From Acanthornis magna (lineage: Eukaryota; Chordata; Aves; Passeriformes; Acanthizidae): a DNA stretch of 64,000 nucleotides. Where the stretch lies: the NCBI GenBank assembly GCA_036785705.1, contig JAWUZG010000071.1, positions 992,001 to 1,056,000 of the forward strand, written 5' to 3'. Both the position numbers and the translations under genes were made by a program. Numbering within the stretch: position 1 is the stretch's first letter; every line of letters starts with the position of its first letter. Under the pieces are notes generated by a model. The model was not told the DNA's origin. It searched no databases and saw only the letters and a list, made by a program, of their open reading frames with translations. This document shows positions 59,601 through 64,000 of the stretch, in pieces.

Positions 59601-60848
59601 TGGTCACATAATTCGAGAGTAATCACAACACAAGAAAAAAAAATCACATTACTTGTAGTGTTTGCTCTGGGGATGTATTTTAAACAACACTTTAATACTG
59701 AATAGACCACATCATCTGTGCTGGCTCATCAACTTAAAAGTTAGTGTTGCTTCTCATGTGCAATGGAGCAGGAAATCAGACAGCAAACACTGCAAGAATT
59801 ATCAACAATCTTAGGCAGTACCTAATATTAACTGAATAGACATGGGTTTTGTGAATATAATTTGTACTCAGGAAAAATGAGGGGAGCAGCCTGAAGGAAT
59901 GAAAACAATAGTACATGCTGGATTTGCTGGAATAAACAGTCTTGTTCATTTGCAAATGAGGAATGAATGAAAGGAATTGTTTATCAAGAAATATCATTGC
60001 AAGGTTTTGTGTGAACCCAAAATTTTGGTAATTTTCAAGATTTCAGGTTCACACATACACACACACACCCCCACACCCACACACTCACTCACTTTAAAAA
60101 ATTACATTCTTTTGCTTCTAGTCTTGATCTAAGGATAATTCTTCAGCAATTTTATCTATCACCTCTAAATGCTAGTGCTTTTTCTCTCCTCCTCTGCTTC
60201 AGCAATAGTGCATGAGGGAAATGCCAAGAATAACAACTGAATGCTATTGCAGGTATTTTATTTTAATGACATTCAGAATACTAATTTATATTCATGCAAA
60301 TAATTAATGGGAAAAGTTTGCAATAGAGAGAAATCTCTCCCCTGCTACTTCCTCATTTTGTCTGTGCAGAGCCAAAGCTTATTTTAAGTGCAGTCTCTTT
60401 CCCTACATTTTTAGAAGAAATATATTCAGTACTTAGGATGAAAGCTATCTCATCTACATTTATAAGAAGGAAATTTTCAATGTTTTAGTATCCTTAATGA
60501 ATATATATTAGAAGATGCATCCAATTAAACATGCCAACATAAAATTAACTTGATGTAATCTACATTAGTTTGTAGAGTAAAAACTCAGAAAAACTGCAGA
60601 CTTTTTCAAAAAGTGAAACAATTTCAAATTGGTTCCTTGGAGGTGTGTGATTAAACTACTCTCTATATTCTTTCCTTCCCCAAGATGAAGATATTGTTTT
60701 CACAGAGTGTATGACTTGAAAAATCACATTCTTGAGTCACCAATGCTGAAATGTAATATAATAATGAGGTCCCTAGTTCAATTAAATTTTATGAAGCTCA
60801 GACCTGGTCAGGGAACTCATATATCAAAAGGGAAAGGTCAGTGACATT
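56641..60848. other. Unique AT-rich sequence, no gene recognised
   Basis: No transposon or gene is recognised. A stretch at about 57820-58030 is rich in homeodomain-type ATTA/TAAT cores and lacks simple repeats, a texture often seen in conserved non-coding elements. An AC/CCCAC-rich simple repeat lies at 60050-60094. The overlapping frames at 58659-58949 (+) and 58691-58888 (-) are unexplained but have no motif. Confidence 0.45.
60050..60094. repeat. Degenerate AC/CCCAC/ACTC simple repeat
   Basis: CA-rich units (ACACATACACACACACAC) grade into CCCACACCCACACACTCACT. It is a simple repeat with accumulated point changes. Confidence 0.85.
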
Positions 60849-60872
60849 CTTTTTCTTTTTTTCTTTTTTTTC
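60849..60872 (-). other. T-rich tract (poly-A on the minus strand)
   Basis: A tract of T broken by single C bases, running into TCCAG. It lies downstream of the cysteine-rich open frame on the minus strand and could be a decayed poly(A) tail. It could equally be a pyrimidine tract with an AG that resembles a splice acceptor on the plus strand. Confidence 0.35.
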
Positions 60873-60921
60873 CAGAAAGTTAAGGAGGTACTAAATTGCC
60901 TTAAAATTGGAAGAATACTAT

Positions 60922-61401
60922 TTATTCAACATAATCCTCCAGTAATCCATAGGCATTTTTAAATTTTTTTCTTCCAGTGGAGAGGCCACACTTGTGCGTC
61001 CTCTCTTGGACTGTGAAGTGAGCAGTGCAGAGACACTCTGAGCAGACCGTGCGGGGTCCTGCCTGCAGCCTGGGCTTGCTCTGGTGCCTGGCAGAGGGTA
61101 CCCAAACCACGCAGCTGTGCTGCTTCTGAATTTCTTCTTCCTGTGCCCAGTGCTTTGCAGCTGAGGCCCTGCCTCCTCTGGAAGTGCTGTCTACACAACA
61201 ATTTTGGCATGGGCAGTGCCTCACAGCAGCAGACCGTGAGTGATCACTGCAGACTGGGTGGGGCAGCTGCTTCCCAGGGCTTGTGTCTTCTCCAGCTCTG
61301 AACTGCACCACAGGCGAGCCGGCTCTCCTGTTACACAAGATACAAATAATTGTAGGGAAAATCCCTGACGAGCAGGTTGTATACCCTAACTCTGTCTTAA
61401 A
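60922..61401 (-). pseudogene. GC-rich, cysteine-rich open frame without ATG (unidentified; possible old exon or retrocopy)
   Basis: The minus-strand frame is open from a stop at 61402-61404 to TAA at 60922-60924, about 159 codons, in DNA much richer in GC than its surroundings. It contains no ATG at all; the first codon that could serve by analogy is a TTG at 61336-61338. From that point the product would be 138 residues, with about a dozen Cys and many Arg/Lys, including HCPCQNCCVD, a SCVVW segment and TVCSECLC followed by ERTHKC. The TAA overlaps an AATAAA signal (60921-60926), and a T-rich tract (poly-A on this strand) follows at 60849-60872, about 50 bp on. That order suggests a 3'-terminal exon or a retrocopy. 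The Cys spacing loosely recalls the C-terminal Cys-rich domain of piggyBac-type transposases, but the match is too weak to call. I do not recognise the protein. Confidence 0.3.
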
Positions 61402-62526
61402 CTATTCAGACTCGTTATATGTCCAGATGTGTGGCCACACATGCCACAACTCTGTGTGGTAATCTGTCAGCCTTCTAAGGTAAATCAATCTCAAGTTTAC
61501 ACATCAGACTTTGTCTTGTCAGAACAAACTTGGTTCATTTATTTTCAGTATCCTTCATAGTCTTATTGTCTCATTTGTCTTTGTCTGTGGCTCTTCTGAC
61601 CTTATTTCTAAACACTATGCAAAGAAGGAGGAGGCACTAATTAGATCATCAACTCTATTACGGTTGTTTTCTTTAATATGTGTCTTTAATACACATGAAA
61701 GTTCTTTTTGAGAATACTGATGTTCAAGATTAAAATGTAAATATGCATTCTCAAAATTTGAGAAAAACAATCATGAGACTTAAAATAATGGTAAAGACCA
61801 TGCAATGAGTTTACAGGCGTTATATTTGCTTAAGGAAAAACTTTGTTACAAATAGAACAAATACTAAAAGTGTGCTGTATGGAAGATGACAGATGGGAAG
61901 CTTTGCCATTATATGTTGAAAGCATCAAAAGATTAGTGAGATGCACAAGACCATCACCTTATGGGCAAACAATGACATTTTATGAGAAGCATAAAATTTT
62001 CAAGTGTGTTTGAACTAATAAATAGCAATTGTAGTGTGTGGAAAAAAGACCAGTCTGGAAAGAAGGTATTAAGAGAGAGACAGGGTTTTTTCTGTGACTA
62101 TGACTGACTTAAACAGTTAAATATCACCTAAAATAACAATTCTGAACCTAAGGGAGCTAATTCTATTGTCAAGGGTGAGACAAAAGCATGTTTAAAGCCC
62201 AAATTCTGATGTTCTGTATGTACCTCCTGGAGAACTTGTTTTTCTTTTTTTTCCAGGTACTCAAAGAGGCCTCCTGCTAATGCATTATATCTGTGCCTGC
62301 AGTTTTCTAGATTTTTCCCTTAAAATTAACAGGCTTTCAAATATGGTAGTCTCAGTGACAAAAGTCTGAGTTCCGATTGCAAAAAGGAAGACCCAAAGCC
62401 CTCAAAAGTACTTCAGATTTACTAGAGTATTGTGAAAAAGAAGAAGCTGATTTTTTATTCTCTAGGTCAGGCTTAAGGAAGACTTCTATCATTCTCAGTG
62501 GGAGTAAATTCTCACTGGCAGCTGCA
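61402..62526. other. Unique AT-rich sequence, no gene
   Basis: No transposon or exon is recognised. The frames at 61511-61711 (+) and 62352-62540 (-) have no signature. The last six bases (62521-62526, GCTGCA) are the left copy of the target-site duplication of the next element. Confidence 0.5.
62521..62526. repeat. Target-site duplication, left copy (GCTGCA)
   Basis: The same six bases follow the LTR at 63078-63083. Both copies are preceded by CA, so the exact match extends to eight bases. A 6-bp duplication is typical of class II (alpha/betaretrovirus-like) integration. Confidence 0.75.
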
Positions 62527-62796
62527 TGAAGCGGGTCCACATGAAGCTGTCTCCACCTCCCAGGCCAGCTCCACCTGCTGTGGGAGGACCTCGGGGTTTG
62601 AGTGCCTGGGACTGCCCCTGGATCCCGGGGAAGGCGTGCCCAGGGCTCAGGATCCGCCCACCTTTCCTGATCCTTCTATTCCGTTGGGTATGTCATTGGT
62701 TGATTTGAACTGTACCCCTCCCTCCTTGGTTATAATTGGTCCTTGTACCCTTGTCTCCTCCCCTCATCCCTTCCCTGATTGGTTACCCTTTTCCCC

Positions 62797-62803
62797 TTAT
62801 AAG
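62797..62803 (+). promoter_or_regulatory. TATA-like box of the 62.5-kb LTR
   Basis: TTATAAG lies about 17 bp after the last inverted CCAAT box and about 75 bp before AATAAA, the spacing expected for an LTR core promoter with a short R region. Present activity is unknown. Confidence 0.6.
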
Positions 62804-62875
62804 TGGCTGCCTGGAGACAGATCTCAGGACTCTGCTTGTCTCCCCTTCCCAGGCCGCGGCACCCCCTGAACCCTT

Positions 62876-62881
62876 AATAAA
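62876..62881 (+). terminator. LTR polyadenylation signal AATAAA
   Basis: CCCTTAATAAAGGGG sits between the TATA-like box and the pyrimidine-rich U5, marking the end of the R region of the LTR. Confidence 0.65.
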
Positions 62882-63077
62882 GGGGAGCTCGGGGGAGACC
62901 CCTCCCGCACACCCTTTGTCTCCTCGCGTCTCCTTTTCCATCGGCACCCTGTGCCTGACCTGCTCGCCAGGGACAGCTCTACCTCAGGGGTGAGACAGCC
63001 ACCCAGTAGCCCGGTGTGGCCGGAACTTGTGCCTGGAGCGAGGGCAGGCAGGGGAGCCAGACGCCGCCAATACAACA

Positions 63078-63083
63078 GCTGCA
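63078..63083. repeat. Target-site duplication, right copy (GCTGCA)
   Basis: It matches 62521-62526 exactly and directly follows the CA end of the LTR. Confidence 0.75.
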
Positions 63084-64000
63084 AGCTGGCCAAATGCTGT
63101 CAGATGAGTGATATACACCTTTCTTTTACCTGTCTTTGTTAAATGTGGGGGTTTTCCTATGTTTGAAACACAGCTTTGTATTTATTGTGGGTATCAAAGG
63201 TGGTGTTTATTCAATACAAATGGCAGCTTGTGAGAATAAAATTAAAAGAATGGCTATCTCTGGTGGAGGTTGGAGATACAGAATTGTAGGAGAGGATCAC
63301 TGACTCCTGTAAGGAAGATTGTTCCCGAACTGGAGTGGTTATGAAATATGGCAAAGTAAGCAAGAGAAAAGTGACATGAAATATAAGATAAAAATTACAC
63401 TTCTTTCAAAAGATAGCTCTGTCTATGATGTTGAAGCCCAGACCACTAACTACTCCACTGATTGAAATTAACTGGTTAACTCAAATTAGTCTATTGAGCT
63501 GATTTACTCAAGCTGAGACACTATCCCTGAGTTTCCTTCTGGAAGACAAAGATAAGCAGATGTAATATTAAAAACTATATCAGTTCAATCCTTCCCACAA
63601 TGATTAAGACTTTATTAGAGAAGTTAGAAAACAAACTGTATTGCTGAAACAAGAGATTTTCCCCATTTGCACTTACTTGAAAATTTCAAACATTCTTCTA
63701 TAAAGATAAAACTACAAGATTTCGAGATAAACCTAGAATAAAATTGCCAGAAGTAGAACACCTGTGATTACATTGACATCAATATATGAAAATTTCATGT
63801 GTGAGTCTTCAGTGAAAGGATAGATTTGGCACTGGAGTTCCGTGCCTGCAATTAGTCATAGCTATAATCTTGAGAATTATTATAAGCACTCAACCAGAAG
63901 CCTGTCAACAGTTTTTCTAGAACCCAAGATGATTGTCATGCTTGGGGCGGTGTTCTTTTTCAATGAGAAACAGCATCAAATTACCTAAAATGTACTACTT
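63084..64000. other. Unique AT-rich sequence to the window edge
   Basis: No gene, transposon or structured repeat is recognised in these last 900 bases. Confidence 0.5.

Larger units (their letters stand above)
62527..63077 (+). mobile_element. Solo LTR, class II-like, plus strand, with 6-bp target-site duplication
   Basis: The 551-bp segment starts TGAAGCGGGTCC, ends CAATACAACA and is bracketed by GCTGCA on both sides. It is GC-rich against an AT-rich background. In order it shows three inverted CCAAT boxes (ATTGG at about 62695, 62735 and 62779), a TATA-like TTATAAG at 62797-62803 and an AATAAA at 62876-62881. A pyrimidine-rich U5 follows, with TTTGTCTCCTCGCGTCTCC. This is the layout of a complete U3-R-U5. 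There are no internal genes, so it is a solo LTR. The intact flanks and preserved signals suggest it is among the youngest insertions in the window. Open frames within it on both strands (62498-62869, 62526-62708, 62736-62993 and 62824-63093 (-)) are composition effects. Confidence 0.85.

Noticed and set aside
62498..63142. Cluster of proline- and serine-rich open frames on both strands
   Set aside because: They coincide with the GC-rich LTR and cross its TATA, AATAAA and ends; LTR composition explains them.
1..64000. tRNA, rRNA, snRNA and CRISPR signals
   Set aside because: No B-box-like GGTTCGAATCC with a matching A-box, no snRNA or rRNA cores, and no regularly spaced identical repeats with unique spacers were found by eye on either strand.

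Overview
The window reads as bird nuclear DNA. It is AT-rich and gene-poor, and carries short, 5'-truncated CR1 LINE copies that end in the CR1-type octamer tail (ATTCTATG and variants). It also carries single long terminal repeats (LTRs) of endogenous retroviruses of kinds I know from bird genomes. I see no prokaryotic gene organisation, no CRISPR array, and no rRNA or tRNA gene. A songbird is possible, but that is an inference and the sequence alone does not settle it.

No intact protein-coding gene could be recognised. Nearly all open frames are short (60-130 codons), overlap each other on both strands, and lie inside repeats or in AT-rich sequence where they are expected by chance. The window is best described as a stretch of gene desert or of a very large intron. 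Two places deserve attention as possible transcribed sequence: a 57-nt exon-like segment at 28842-28898 (+), and a GC-rich, cysteine-rich open frame without any ATG at 60922-61401 (-).

Layout: 1-3875 unique sequence with an AC microsatellite; 3876-4065 CR1 (-); 5076-5657 LTR (-); 11004-11345 CR1 (-); 11478-11588 a perfect hairpin followed by a TAGA microsatellite; 19660-20130 a GC-rich unknown segment; 26006-27069 a long ERVL-like LTR (+) with 45-bp internal repeats; 33438-33971 a second copy of the 5.1-kb LTR family (-); about 37000-37620 a strongly T+G-skewed segment; 42561-43130 a second GC-rich unknown segment; 43758-44055 CR1 (+); 45425-45558 a CR1 tail with an expanded octamer array (-); 46811-47690 the longest CR1 (-), with a frameshifted reverse-transcriptase remnant; 55136-55651 LTR (-); 56216-56320 possible LTR end; 56375-56640 a very old CR1 (-); 60849-61401 the cysteine-rich open frame; 62527-63077 LTR (+) with a 6-bp target-site duplication.

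The recognisable elements are independent, dead insertions: solo LTRs without internal genes and CR1 3' ends without a complete reading frame. They do not form a working system. No previously undescribed system is convincingly visible; the findings are local structural oddities and a few candidate exons or regulatory segments that can be tested directly.
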